Shown: positions 25,771-34,743, numbered from the stretch's first letter. The stretch is 64,000 nt of DNA from Stutzerimonas stutzeri (GCF_009789555.1 NZ_CP046902.1:3860001-3924000), one strand, 5' to 3'. Notes: generated by a model from the letters alone, not told the origin. Numbers and translations: made by a program.

Positions 25771-25971
25771 TTACGCGGCCTGGCCGGGGGTGATGCGGCC
25801 CGATTTCGCGTTGATTGCATCGAGCACGCCCGTAACGCGCTCAGAGGCGGCGGGCTGGGTTTTGGCGAAGAGGTCGCCGGTGTACCGCACTACATGTGGC
25901 ATGTGTGCGTCCGGGCGAACAAATCCTGTCGATATCGAGTCGGAATCAGAGAGGTCGATCATCATTTTCAC
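25771..25971 (-). pseudogene. Remnant of umuC-like gene (C-terminal part)
   Basis: 66-codon open frame. Residues about 30-57 read YTGDLFAKTQPAASERVTGV followed by LDAINAKSGR, which fits the C-terminal segment of UmuC (DLF..QPA.SERLM.VLD.IN...GRGTLR). The rest of that end (the conserved WGMRR and SYTTR motifs) is missing, and the N-terminal 25 residues do not fit UmuC. It lies on the opposite strand from the other umuC fragment, so an inversion or two separate events must be assumed. Confidence 0.5.
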
Positions 25972-25986
25972 TCGCGGAGATTGCTT

Positions 25987-26262
25987 ATGAAAATCCTACC
26001 CCTGGCCGCTGCGGTGCTTGCCAGCCTTGTCGCCACCGGCGCAACGGCCAACCCGCAAGACAAGCATGACGGCACCCACGGAGCTGCCGGAGACACTCAC
26101 GGTAGCGCCATGAGCGAGACCCATCAGCGCGGCAACACGGCCGACGTCGGCAAGGACGGCACGACCCTGGAGCAGAAAATGAAGAAAGAAGTGCAGGACG
26201 ACTGGCGTGAAGATGCCGAGGAACGCCGCGACGCCGATGCCAGCAAGCCGGAACAGCGCTGA
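25987..26262 (+). CDS. Small exported hydrophilic protein
   Basis: 91 residues from the ATG at 25987 with GCGGAGATTGCTT before it. A clear signal peptide (MKILPLAAAVLASLVATGATA) is followed by a charged, low-complexity mature part rich in H, D, E, K and G (NPQDKHDGTHGAAGDTHGSA... and an acidic/basic tail). No Cys or known motif. In composition it resembles the small exported protein at 60450-60710. It may be a periplasmic stress or metal-buffer protein; this is speculative. Confidence 0.65.
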   Translation: MKILPLAAAVLASLVATGATANPQDKHDGTHGAAGDTHGSAMSETHQRGNTADVGKDGTTLEQKMKKEVQDDWREDAEERRDADASKPEQR

Positions 26263-26272
26263 AATCCCTGTG

Positions 26273-26722
26273 TCAGAGTTCGAGGGGATAAGGCTGAACC
26301 AGGGCCTTGCCATACCCCTCCACGAATTCGACCGGCATCCGCTTGGGCCGGCCGTTCGATAGCTGGATACAGACGAACGTGGTCTGGGCTCGGAGCAGGG
26401 TCGTGCCATCGGCGGGCCGGACCAACTGAAAGGTGCGTTTCATCTTCAATCGCTGATCGGATTCCACGATCCACGTCGCCAACTGCAGGCGGTCACCCTG
26501 ATAGGCCGCAGCCAGGTAGTCGATCTCATGCCTGAGTACGGCCATGGCGCGGTCCAGCCGGCGATAGTCCTCCAGCCCCAGCCCCAGGCTCTGTGAATGC
26601 TGCCAGGCGCACCGCTCCAGCCAGGAGACGTACACGGCATTGTTGGCATGGCCCAGCTCATCGATATGCTCGGCCTCGACGGCGAAATCGATGATGAACG
26701 CGTCGGTCTGGTCCCAGATCAT
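26273..26722 (-). CDS. Acyl-CoA thioesterase, hotdog fold (YbgC/4HBT-like)
   Basis: 149 residues. The motif HIDELGHANNAVYVSWLERCAW matches the 4-hydroxybenzoyl-CoA thioesterase family (D-x-x-GH-x-NN-x-x-Y), with Asp or His/Asn of that motif in the active site. It hydrolyses acyl-CoA thioesters in the cytoplasm. It converges with the small exported gene with 10 bp between stops. Confidence 0.88.
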   Translation of the reverse strand: MIWDQTDAFIIDFAVEAEHIDELGHANNAVYVSWLERCAWQHSQSLGLGLEDYRRLDRAMAVLRHEIDYLAAAYQGDRLQLATWIVESDQRLKMKRTFQLVRPADGTTLLRAQTTFVCIQLSNGRPKRMPVEFVEGYGKALVQPYPLEL

Positions 26723-26900
26723 GCCCTGCTCCTCGCTTGCTGTACGCCGTCAAATGGCGGCGATGGCCCTATTGGAATCCAGACGCCCGGTAAATGTCAC
26801 GTGCGCGGCGATCGTCTATGACGGACCATTCAGCACTCTGGATCGTTTCAGACTGATGAAGCGCACCTGGATGCGCCGCGGCAGCCCGAATCGCGGCCAA

Positions 26901-26935
26901 AACAAAAAGGGCCATTTCGTGAGAAATGACCCTTT
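26901..26935 (-). terminator. Terminator of the tRNA-Ala/Glu cluster
   Basis: AAAGGGTCATTTC and GAAATGGCCCTTT (minus strand) form a 13-bp stem with one G-T pair, followed by TTGTTTTGG. It lies 25 bp after the last tRNA-Glu. Confidence 0.8.
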
Positions 26936-26959
26936 GATGCCCAAAACGGGCAATAAAAA

Positions 26960-27035
26960 TGGCGTCCCCTAGGGGACTCGAACCCCTGTTACCGCCGTGA
27001 AAGGGCGGTGTCCTAGGCCACTAGACGAAGGGGAC
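26960..27035 (-). tRNA. tRNA-Glu (TTC)
   Basis: 76 nt including encoded CCA. GTCCCCTTCGTCTAGTGGCC starts a cloverleaf with anticodon TTC in CCTTTCAC. It is identical in visible sequence to the copy at 27210-27285. Confidence 0.97.
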
Positions 27036-27083
27036 GAAACCTTCGTACAACCATTCGCCAGAACGCAGCGAACCGTCGTGGAT

Positions 27084-27159
<76 letters not shown>

Positions 27160-27209
27160 GGATTTAACGTCTCCCGACTCGCAACACCGAAGCGTTGCTA
27201 CTGGAATAA

Positions 27210-27285
27210 TGGCGTCCCCTAGGGGACTCGAACCCCTGTTACCGCCGTGAAAGGGCGGTGTCCTAGGCCACTAGACGAAGGGGAC
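27210..27285 (-). tRNA. tRNA-Glu (TTC), second copy
   Basis: 76 nt with CCA, same sequence as the copy at 26960-27035. The Ala-Glu pair is tandemly duplicated, with different spacers of about 50 bp. Confidence 0.97.
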
Positions 27286-27337
27286 GCAAAGCCCTTCAAA
27301 GGCAACCGATCGAATCGACCGGTGTGGCAATCGAGAT

Positions 27338-27413
<76 letters not shown>

Positions 27414-27569
27414 ATCTCGAGGACGGGGCGCATATTAGGTGCGCCCCTGCACAGTGTCAACGATATTTTTGCTCGCCGCCGAAGAAATTCCGACATCAGA
27501 ACAAATACTTACCGCCGACGAGTGGCTCGATTCGCCATTTCCCGCGTACCGCGCCGCGGCACAACGTGG

Positions 27570-29051
27570 TCAGGGCATCGCGGCGTAAAGCTTTTCCCAC
27601 TCCTTCACTTCTTTTTTCGACGCACCGCCCAGCAGCTCCAGCGCCTGGCGCAGACGGAAGCGCGTCAGGTCCGGGCCAATGATCTCCATCGCATCGAGCA
27701 CCGATACCGAACTCGCCTGACCGGTGATGGAGGCGAACATCAGGGGCATCACGTCGCGCAATTTCAGGTCGAGATGAGCACCGACCGCCTGGATGCATTC
27801 GGTGATGCGTTCCTTGTCCCAGTGACGCAACGCTTCGAGTTTCCACAGCGTCAGCTGCAACACCTGACGCACCTGCGTGGGCTCGAGCTTCTTGTGTTCG
27901 AACAGTGCCGGATCGAGATTCAGCGCGCCGGAGAAGAAGAAGCCGGCCAAAGGCGCAATCTGACTGAACGTCTCTACCCTGCCCTGCACGTGCGGCGCGA
28001 TCTGCATCAGATACTCGGGGTTCAACGCCCACTGCTGGACCTGACTGGCAAAATCCTCGACGCTCAGCTCGCGAATCCATTGCCCGTTGAGCCAGGACAG
28101 CTTTTCGACATCGAAGATCGGCCCGCCCAGCGACACGCGGTTGATGTCGAAGTGTTCGATCATTTCGGCGAGGGTGAATTTCTCGCGCTCATCGGGCATC
28201 GACCAGCCCATGCGCCCGAGATAATTGAGCATCGCCTCGGGCATGAAGCCCATGCGCTCGTAGAAGGTCACCGACGTCGGATTCTTGCGCTTGGACAGCT
28301 TGCTCTTGTCCGGGTTGCGCAGCAGCGGCATGTAGCACAACTGCGGCTGCTCCCAGCCGAAATATTCGTAGAGCTTGATCAGCTTGGGCGCCGACGGGAG
28401 CCACTCCTCGCCACGCAGCACATGGGTAATACCCATCAGATGATCATCGACCACGTTGGCGAGGAAGTAGGTCGGCAAGCCATCGGCCTTCATCAGCACT
28501 TGCATGTCCATCCGATCCCAGCCGATCTCGACCGTGCCGCGCAGCATGTCCTGCACCTGGCAGATGCCTTCGGTCGGTACCTTCATGCGGATCACGTGGG
28601 ACTCGCCCGCCGCGATGCGACGCTGCGCCTCATCGGCAGCAAGGTGCATGCAGTGGCCGTCGTAACGCGGTGTTTCCTTGTTCGCCATCTGCTCGGCGCG
28701 CACCTGATCGAGCCGTTCGGCACTGCAGAAACACGGGAACGCGTGCCCCTTGGCCACCAGTTCGTCCGAATATTTTCTGTAGATTTCACCCCGTTCGCTC
28801 TGGCGATACGGACCATGCGGCCCACCCACATCAGGACCTTCGTCCCACTCGATGCCCAGCCAGCGCAGCGCGTCATAAATCTGCTGCTCGGACTCGCGGG
28901 TCGAGCGCAACTGATCGGTGTCCTCGATGCGCAGGATGAACTGGCCGCCGTGCTGGCGAGCGAAGCACAGGTTGAACAGCGCGATATAGGCAGTGCCGAC
29001 ATGCGGGTCGCCAGTGGGGGATGGCGCGATACGGGTGCGAACGGTGGTCAT
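27570..29051 (-). CDS. gltX: Glutamyl-tRNA synthetase
   Basis: 493 residues from the ATG at 29051 (MTTVRTRIAPSPTGDPHVG). The open frame extends to 29264 but that part has no family match. The class I HIGH-type motif is PHVG in the first line, and the KMSKS equivalent is KLSKRKNP. The zinc-site region near CFCSAERLDQ and CMHL is partly visible. It attaches Glu to tRNA-Glu. The tRNA-Ala/Glu genes follow directly. Confidence 0.97.
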   Translation of the reverse strand: MTTVRTRIAPSPTGDPHVGTAYIALFNLCFARQHGGQFILRIEDTDQLRSTRESEQQIYDALRWLGIEWDEGPDVGGPHGPYRQSERGEIYRKYSDELVAKGHAFPCFCSAERLDQVRAEQMANKETPRYDGHCMHLAADEAQRRIAAGESHVIRMKVPTEGICQVQDMLRGTVEIGWDRMDMQVLMKADGLPTYFLANVVDDHLMGITHVLRGEEWLPSAPKLIKLYEYFGWEQPQLCYMPLLRNPDKSKLSKRKNPTSVTFYERMGFMPEAMLNYLGRMGWSMPDEREKFTLAEMIEHFDINRVSLGGPIFDVEKLSWLNGQWIRELSVEDFASQVQQWALNPEYLMQIAPHVQGRVETFSQIAPLAGFFFSGALNLDPALFEHKKLEPTQVRQVLQLTLWKLEALRHWDKERITECIQAVGAHLDLKLRDVMPLMFASITGQASSVSVLDAMEIIGPDLTRFRLRQALELLGGASKKEVKEWEKLYAAMP

Positions 29052-29260
29052 GATGTTCTCGAATCGAAAGCACAGGGAAAACACAACGGCTGGCGATGAA
29101 CGTACGCGTCCGCCGGTCAGCGCGTGTAAAGGCGCGATGTTAGCAGGCGGGCCTCTACCGGCTCCACCAGACGTCCACGGCGATGGGTAACGAGCGCACC
29201 AGAACGTCGGCGGCAAGGCGATGGGGTCGCGCTGCACGCCGCGCGCCGGTGGCAGGCCCG

Positions 29261-31276
29261 TCAAACCTGCAGCAGGCGCTCGCGTAGCTTGTGGATCTCG
29301 TCTCGGGTCTGCGCGGCGGCCTCGAACTCCAGGTCACGCGCATAGGCAAGCATCTTCTCTTCCAACTGACGAATCCGCTTGGTGATTTCGCTCGGCGAGC
29401 GCAGCTCGTTTTCGTACCGAGCGGCCTCCTCCGCCGCCTTCGCCTCGCCGCGGCGCTTCTTGCTGCGCGAGCCGGGCACGGTGGCTCCCTCAAGAATGTC
29501 CTGAACATCCTTGAACACGCCCTGCGGAACGATTCCATGGGCCTCGTTGAACGCGATCTGCTTGTTGCGCCGCCGCTCGGTCTCGCCGATGGCCCTCTCC
29601 ATCGAGCCGGTCATGTTGTCGGCGTAGAGAATGGCCCGACCATTGAGATTACGCGCCGCGCGGCCAATGGTCTGGATCAGCGAGCGCTCCGAACGCAGGA
29701 AGCCCTCCTTGTCCGCATCGAGGATCGCGACGAGCGATACCTCCGGCATGTCCAACCCCTCACGCAGCAGGTTGATCCCGACCAGGACGTCGAACACACC
29801 CAGACGCAGGTCACGGATGATTTCGACGCGCTCGACCGTATCGATATCCGAATGCAGGTAGCGGACCCGAACCCCGTGATCGCCCAGATAATCGGTCAGG
29901 TCTTCGGCCATCCGCTTGGTCAGCGTCGTCACCAGCACCCGTTCTTCCTTGGCTACGCACTTGTTGATCTCCGACAGCAGATCGTCGACCTGCGTCAGCG
30001 CCGGCCGCACCTCGATCTGCGGATCGACCAGCCCGGTTGGACGCACCACCTGCTCGATGACGCGTCCGGAGTGTTCCGCTTCATAGGGGCCCGGTGTCGC
30101 CGAGACGAAGATGGTCTGCGGGCTGATGGCCTCCCATTCATCGAAGCGCATGGGTCGGTTATCCAGTGCCGATGGCAGGCGGAAGCCGTATTCGACCAGT
30201 GTCTCCTTGCGCGAGCGGTCGCCTTTATACATGGCGCCGACCTGCGGCACGCTGACGTGAGATTCGTCGATAACCAGCAACGCATCGGCCGGTAGGTAGT
30301 CATAAAGCGTCGGCGGCGCCTCGCCCGACGCGCGTCCCGAAAGGTAGCGCGAGTAGTTCTCGATGCCGTTGCAATAACCCAGCTCCATGATCATTTCCAG
30401 ATCGAAACGGGTCCGTTGCTCCAGCCGTTGCGCCTCGACCAGCTTGTTATTGGCGCGCAGATAATCGAGACGGTCCTTGAGCTCGAGCTTGATGTTCTCG
30501 ATGGCGTCCAACAGCGTGTCGCGCGGAGTCACGTAGTGGCTCTTGGGGTAGAAGGTGAAACGCGGCAATTTACGGATCACCTCGCCGGTCAGCGGATCGA
30601 ACGCGGACAGGCTCTCCACCTCGTCGTCGAACAGCTCGATGCGCACCGCTTCCAGGTCCGATTCGGCGGGAAAGATATCGATGACGTCGCCGCGAACACG
30701 GAACGTGGCCCGCGCGAAATCCATGTCGTTGCGCGTGTATTGCAGCCCGGTGAGACGGCGCAGCAGCTCGCGCTGATCGAGGCGGTCGCCGCGGTCGACG
30801 TGCAACACCATCTTCAGGTACGACTGCGGATCGCCCAGACCGTAGATGCAGGACACGGTGGTGACGATGATCGCGTCCGGCCGCTCCAGCAACGCCTTGG
30901 TCGCGGACAGGCGCATCTGTTCGATGTGATCGTTGATCGACGCATCCTTCTCGATGAAGGTGTCGGACGAGGGCACGTAGGCTTCCGGCTGGTAATAATC
31001 GTAATAGGAGACGAAATACTCCACCGCATTGTTCGGGAAGAATGCCTTGAATTCCCCATACAGCTGGGCAGCCAGCGTCTTGTTCGGCGCCAGCACCAGC
31101 GTGGGCCGCTGCACATGGGCAATCACATTGGCAATGCTGAACGTCTTGCCGGAGCCCGTCACGCCCAGCAGCGTCTGGTGCGACAAGCCTGCCTCGATCC
31201 CTTCGATCATCTGCCGAATGGCTTCAGGCTGGTCACCGGCGGGCTTGAAACGCGTGACCAATTCGAACTGCGACAT
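29261..31276 (-). CDS. uvrB: Excinuclease ABC subunit B
   Basis: 671 residues. Walker A GVTGSGKT near residue 40-47, beta-hairpin YYDYYQPEAYVPSSDTFIEKD, DESH box (LLVIDESHVSVPQ), helicase motif VI (QTIGRAARN) and a C-terminal UVR/coiled-coil motif (IRQLEEKMLAYARDLEFEAAAQTRDEI) that contacts UvrC. It verifies DNA lesions in nucleotide excision repair. GAGAGGTCGAT precedes the ATG. Length is normal. Confidence 0.98.
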   Translation of the reverse strand: MSQFELVTRFKPAGDQPEAIRQMIEGIEAGLSHQTLLGVTGSGKTFSIANVIAHVQRPTLVLAPNKTLAAQLYGEFKAFFPNNAVEYFVSYYDYYQPEAYVPSSDTFIEKDASINDHIEQMRLSATKALLERPDAIIVTTVSCIYGLGDPQSYLKMVLHVDRGDRLDQRELLRRLTGLQYTRNDMDFARATFRVRGDVIDIFPAESDLEAVRIELFDDEVESLSAFDPLTGEVIRKLPRFTFYPKSHYVTPRDTLLDAIENIKLELKDRLDYLRANNKLVEAQRLEQRTRFDLEMIMELGYCNGIENYSRYLSGRASGEAPPTLYDYLPADALLVIDESHVSVPQVGAMYKGDRSRKETLVEYGFRLPSALDNRPMRFDEWEAISPQTIFVSATPGPYEAEHSGRVIEQVVRPTGLVDPQIEVRPALTQVDDLLSEINKCVAKEERVLVTTLTKRMAEDLTDYLGDHGVRVRYLHSDIDTVERVEIIRDLRLGVFDVLVGINLLREGLDMPEVSLVAILDADKEGFLRSERSLIQTIGRAARNLNGRAILYADNMTGSMERAIGETERRRNKQIAFNEAHGIVPQGVFKDVQDILEGATVPGSRSKKRRGEAKAAEEAARYENELRSPSEITKRIRQLEEKMLAYARDLEFEAAAQTRDEIHKLRERLLQV

Positions 31277-31615
31277 ATCGACCTCTCATGATTGCAAGCC
31301 GCCACTCGAAAGCCGAGCGATGGGGCGTCTCCGGCAGCCTCGTATCGGGATTGCCGATCCCGGTGCCCTGTACAGACCGTACGCTGCCCTTCAATGCGGT
31401 CGGCGCACCGGATATCAAGTGCGGCACCGTTCGGCAACGCGCAATCGAGCCGGCCCGAACGACGAAAAAAACAGCCCCGCCCCATCAGAAAAACCAACCT
31501 AGCATATCGCGACGAAGGGTCAGGACCGTTATACTCTTGCCCCGTTTGCGCACCGCCCTGCGCGCGAAGCGAGGGTGTTGTTTCATTCACCTCCTTCTCT
31601 TCGAGCCTCCCCATC
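31277..31615. other. Intergenic region between uvrB and aminotransferase
   Basis: Divergent promoter region. A TATACT -10-like element (31530-31535) may serve the aminotransferase. No LexA box is apparent. No ORF is supported. Confidence 0.45.
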
Positions 31616-32812
31616 ATGAGTTTGTTCTCCGCTGTCGAAATGGCGCCGCGCGATCCGATCCTCGGCCTCAATGAAGCCTTCAATGCCGACACGCGGCCGA
31701 ACAAGGTCAACCTGGGCGTTGGTGTCTATTACAACGAAGAAGGCCGGATTCCCCTGCTGCGCGCCGTGGCAGCCGCCGAAATGGCGCGCCTGGAGCTGAA
31801 TGCGCCACGCGGCTACCTGCCCATCGAGGGCATCGCCAGCTACGACATGGCCGTTCAGGGTCTGCTGTTCGGCGCAGACTCAGCGCTGGTCGCCGACGGA
31901 CGCGTGGTGACCACCCAGGCCCTGGGCGGTACCGGCGCATTGAAAATCGGTGCTGATTTCCTCAAGCGCATCCTGCCCGATGCCGTGGTGGCCATCACCA
32001 ACCCGAGCTGGGAAAACCACCGCGCTCTGTTCGAGTCCGCCGGCTTTGCGGTGCGCAATTACAGCTACTACGATGCGGCGAGCCATGGAATCGACCGTGC
32101 CGGAATGCTGGAAGACCTTAAGAACCTGCCGCCGCGCTCGATCGTCGTGCTGCATGCCTGCTGCCACAACCCGACCGGGGTAGACCTGCAAACCGAAGAC
32201 TGGAAGCAGATTCTCGAGGTGCTGCGCGCCAACGATCACGTGCCCTTCATCGACATCGCCTACCAGGGCTTTGGCGACAGCATCGAAGAAGACGCGGCCG
32301 CCGTTCGCCTGTTCGCCGACTCAGGCATGAGCTTCTTCGTGTCCAGTTCGTTCTCCAAGTCGTTCTCGCTGTATGGCGAGCGCGTCGGCGCGCTGTCGAT
32401 GGTCACCCAGAGCCGCGAGGAATCCGCGCGCGTGCTGTCGCAGATCAAACGCGTGATCCGCACCAACTACTCCAATCCGCCCACCCATGGCGCGACCGTG
32501 ATCTCGGCCGTATTGAACAGCCCGGAACTGCGCGCCATGTGGGAAACCGAACTGGGCGAGATGCGCACCCGCATCCACGACATGCGCCTGAGCATGGTGC
32601 GTCAACTGGCCGAGAAAGGCGCCAGGCAAGACTTCAGCTTCGTGGCCAAGCAGCGCGGCATGTTCTCCTACTCCGGCCTCACGACGGCTCAAGTGGAACG
32701 CCTGCGCGTCGAATTCGGTGTCTACGCCATCGGCACCGGCCGTATCTGCGCAGCGGCATTGAACCGCCATAATCTGGATCATGTAACCGACGCCATCGTG
32801 CAGGTACTGTGA
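31616..32812 (+). CDS. Aromatic/aspartate aminotransferase (class I, PLP)
   Basis: 398 residues from the ATG at 31616 (MSLFSAVEMAPRDPILGLNE), the usual AspC/TyrB length. PLP Lys248 in SSSFSKSFSLYGERVG, substrate-binding NPTGVD and YQGFG motifs. It transfers amino groups between glutamate and aspartate or aromatic keto acids (last step of Phe/Tyr synthesis or PhhC-type catabolism). Its place next to uvrB is the same as in P. aeruginosa, where the gene is annotated as an amino acid aminotransferase. Confidence 0.93.
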   Translation: MSLFSAVEMAPRDPILGLNEAFNADTRPNKVNLGVGVYYNEEGRIPLLRAVAAAEMARLELNAPRGYLPIEGIASYDMAVQGLLFGADSALVADGRVVTTQALGGTGALKIGADFLKRILPDAVVAITNPSWENHRALFESAGFAVRNYSYYDAASHGIDRAGMLEDLKNLPPRSIVVLHACCHNPTGVDLQTEDWKQILEVLRANDHVPFIDIAYQGFGDSIEEDAAAVRLFADSGMSFFVSSSFSKSFSLYGERVGALSMVTQSREESARVLSQIKRVIRTNYSNPPTHGATVISAVLNSPELRAMWETELGEMRTRIHDMRLSMVRQLAEKGARQDFSFVAKQRGMFSYSGLTTAQVERLRVEFGVYAIGTGRICAAALNRHNLDHVTDAIVQVL

Positions 32813-32823
32813 TTCGCCAGGGC

Positions 32824-32851
32824 TTGACTTCCCTTTTGTAAACAGTAGGAT
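32824..32851 (+). promoter_or_regulatory. Promoter of tRNA-Asn
   Basis: TTGACT (32824-32829), 16 bases, then TAGGAT (32846-32851); the tRNA 5' end is 12 bases later. Confidence 0.55.
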
Positions 32852-32863
32852 ACGCACCGCTGT

Positions 32864-32939
32864 TCCGCGATAGCTCAGTCGGTAGAGCAAATGACTGTTA
32901 ATCATTGGGTCCCTGGTTCGAGTCCAGGTCGCGGAGCCA
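32864..32939 (+). tRNA. tRNA-Asn (GTT)
   Basis: 76 nt with encoded CCA. Starts TCCGCGATAGCTCAGTCGGT; anticodon GTT in GACTGTTAATC. Its last 20 bases are repeated four more times downstream (one copy partial). Confidence 0.98.
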
Positions 32940-33530
32940 ACTTCAAAGCCTCAGGTGAAAACCTGGGGCTTTTTTGTTGCTGCCGGACTCTCTCCAGGGA
33001 CACTGTCCCAGGTTATTCGGCAAGCCTCACCCCTTCGGGGCCGCGCTAAAGCGCGTTCTGCTGCGCAGTCGAGTCCAGGTCGCGGAGCCAACTTCAAAGC
33101 CTCAGGTGAAAACCTGGGGCTTTTTTGTTGTTGCCGGACTCTCTCCAGGGACGCTGTCCCGGGTTATTCGGCAAGCCTCACCCCTTCGGGGCCGCGCTGA
33201 AGCGCGTTCTGCTGCGCAGTCGAGTCCAGGTCGCGGAGCCAACTTCAAAGCCTCAGGTGAACCTGGGGCTTTTTTGTTGCTGCCGGACTCTCTCCAGGGG
33301 CGCTGTCCCAGGTTATTCGGCAAGCCTCACCCCTTCGGGGCCGCGCTGAAGCGCGTTCTGCTGCGCAGTCGAGTCCAGGTCGCGGAGCCAAACTCAAGCC
33401 TCAGGTGAAAACCTGGGGCTTTTTGTTGCTGCCGGACTCTCTCCAGGGACACTGCCCCAGGTTATTCGGCAAGCCTCACCCCTTCGGGGCCGCGCTGAAG
33501 CGCGTTCTGCTGCGCAGTCGAGTCCAGGTC
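32920..33530 (+). repeat. Tandem ~150-bp repeats built on the tRNA-Asn 3' end
   Basis: Four near-identical units start at 32920, 33071, 33222 and 33371 (151, 151, 149, 149 bp), and a fifth stub starts at 33520. Each unit begins with the tRNA 3' end (GAGTCCAGGTCGCGGAGCCA), continues with a Rho-independent terminator (AGCCTCAGGTGAAAACCTGG then GGCT and T-run), a GGGAC-GTCCC type hairpin, and ends with CCCCTTCGGGG, GCGCTGAAGCGC and CTGCTGCGCAG hairpins. Small differences (a shorter terminator loop in unit 3, single-base changes in the GGGAC hairpin) show divergence since duplication. No complete second tRNA is present. Confidence 0.95.
32947..32975 (+). terminator. Terminator of tRNA-Asn (first of four copies)
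   Basis: AGCCTCAGGT-GAAA-ACCTGGGGCT stem then TTTTT. Copies recur near 33098, 33249 and 33397. Confidence 0.85.
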
Positions 33531-33540
33531 AGCCCGAAAC

Positions 33541-33570
33541 GAAAACGCCCCGCATTGGCGGGGCGTTTTC
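33541..33570. terminator. Bidirectional terminator between repeat array and FKBP gene
   Basis: GAAAACGCCCCGC-ATTG-GCGGGGCGTTTTC, a perfect 13-bp stem with A/T ends on both sides. It serves the tRNA/repeat side and the convergent FKBP gene ending at 33586. Confidence 0.85.
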
Positions 33571-33585
33571 GGTACCACTGAACGA

Positions 33586-34341
33586 TTACTGTCCAGGGGC
33601 CTGTTCAGCAGCCTCGGGCTCGGCTTCTGCGGCAGGTGCCGCGTCGCCCTCTTCGCCCTTGATGCCCAACAGTTCCAGATCGAAGACCAGCACCGAGTTG
33701 GCCGGAATCAGCGGACTCGGGCTCTGCTCCCCGTATGCCAGCTCGCTCGGGATATACAGTTTGTATTTCTCGCCGACGTGCATCAGTTGCAGACCTTCGA
33801 CCCAACCTGGAATGACACCGCCGACAGGCAGGTCGATCGGAGCGCCACGCTTGATCGAACTATCGAAGACCGTTCCGTCAGTCAGACTGCCTTCATAATG
33901 AACGGTGACGATATCGTCCGTGCCGGGCTGAGGACCCTCGGCGGCCTTGACCACTTCGTACTGCAGGCCGGATTCGGTGGTCTTGACGCCTTCACGCTTG
34001 GCGTTTTCTTCGAGGAACTTCTTGCCAGCCGCAACGGCCTCCTTGTTCATCTCGACCATGCGCTCTTCGGCACGGGTTTGCAGGTAGGCAAAGGCCTCCA
34101 TCAACTCTTCATCGGTCAGCTTCTGCTCTTTCTTGCCGATCGCGTCGTCGATACCCTGCGCAACCGCGTTCGAGTCGAGATCGGCCATGCCTTCCTGAGC
34201 AAGACTCTTGCCCATGTTCAAGCCGATACCGTAGGAGGCTTTTTGCGCCGGGGTTTCCAGCTTGGCGCTGGTTTCCGAATCACAGCCCGCCAGCACCAGG
34301 CCAACCAGGGCTATTGCCGACGCCAAACGATGATGTCTCAT
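33586..34341 (-). CDS. FKBP-type peptidyl-prolyl isomerase lipoprotein (FkpA/Mip-like)
   Basis: 251 residues. Signal peptide with lipobox LAGC (Cys20). N-terminal dimerisation domain (KASYGIGLNMGKSLAQEG..., long helix RAEERMVEMNKEAVAAGKKF) and a C-terminal FKBP domain (VTVHYEGSLTDGTVFDSS, GVIPGWVEGLQLMHVGEKYKLYIPSELAYG, VFDLELLGI). An acidic Ala/Glu-rich tail of about 25 residues is extra. It speeds proline isomerisation in envelope protein folding. Confidence 0.93.
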   Translation of the reverse strand: MRHHRLASAIALVGLVLAGCDSETSAKLETPAQKASYGIGLNMGKSLAQEGMADLDSNAVAQGIDDAIGKKEQKLTDEELMEAFAYLQTRAEERMVEMNKEAVAAGKKFLEENAKREGVKTTESGLQYEVVKAAEGPQPGTDDIVTVHYEGSLTDGTVFDSSIKRGAPIDLPVGGVIPGWVEGLQLMHVGEKYKLYIPSELAYGEQSPSPLIPANSVLVFDLELLGIKGEEGDAAPAAEAEPEAAEQAPGQ

Positions 34342-34503
34342 TCTGTTTCCTTAATTACGCGTAAGAGGTGAAGCAAGATAATTGCCGGAGCTTAACAGCC
34401 ACCTCAGACAGTGGCTACCGAGCACGCCACGGTAATAGGTAAAGACAATGCAAAGTGAAGAAGTGCCGCACGAAACGAATAAAGATCCGGATGATGAAAT
34501 CGA

Positions 34504-34535
34504 GCGCAAAAAAAAAGCGACCCTAAGGTCGCTTT
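34504..34535 (-). terminator. Terminator of the tRNA-Val/tRNA-Asp transcript
   Basis: AAAGCGACC-TTAG-GGTCGCTTT perfect 9-bp stem followed on the minus strand by a T-run, about 40 bp after tRNA-Asp. Confidence 0.85.
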
Positions 34536-34577
34536 CTTCGTGCTATCAAGGCGTTCAGTGGTCCTTGATGGCTAATA

Positions 34578-34654
34578 TGGCGCAGCGGACGGGACTCGAA
34601 CCCGCGACCCCCGGCGTGACAGGCCGGTATTCTAACCGACTGAACTACCGCTGC
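34578..34654 (-). tRNA. tRNA-Asp (GTC)
   Basis: 77 nt with CCA. GCAGCGGTAGTTCAGTCGGT start; anticodon GTC in CCTGTCACG. Confidence 0.97.
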
Positions 34655-34667
34655 GCTAAACCTCGAG

Positions 34668-34743
34668 TGGTGGGTGATGACGGGATCGAACCGCCGACCC
34701 TCTGCTTGTAAGGCAGATGCTCTCCCAGCTGAGCTAATCACCC
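34668..34743 (-). tRNA. tRNA-Val (TAC)
   Basis: 76 nt with CCA. GGGTGATTAGCTCAGCTGGG start; anticodon TAC in CCTTACAAG. It lies 13 bp before tRNA-Asp in the same transcript. Confidence 0.97.

Noticed and set aside
32955..33408. Plus-strand ORFs inside the tandem repeats with repeated peptide patterns
   Set aside because: The frames translate hairpins, terminators and tRNA ends; the repeat is explained at the DNA/RNA level.
32939..33530. CRISPR array (regular ~150-bp repeats)
   Set aside because: The units are nearly identical throughout, with no unique spacers, and no cas genes are nearby.
34448..34711. 87-codon plus-strand ORF over the tRNA-Asp/tRNA-Val region
   Set aside because: It covers a terminator and two tRNAs on the opposite strand.
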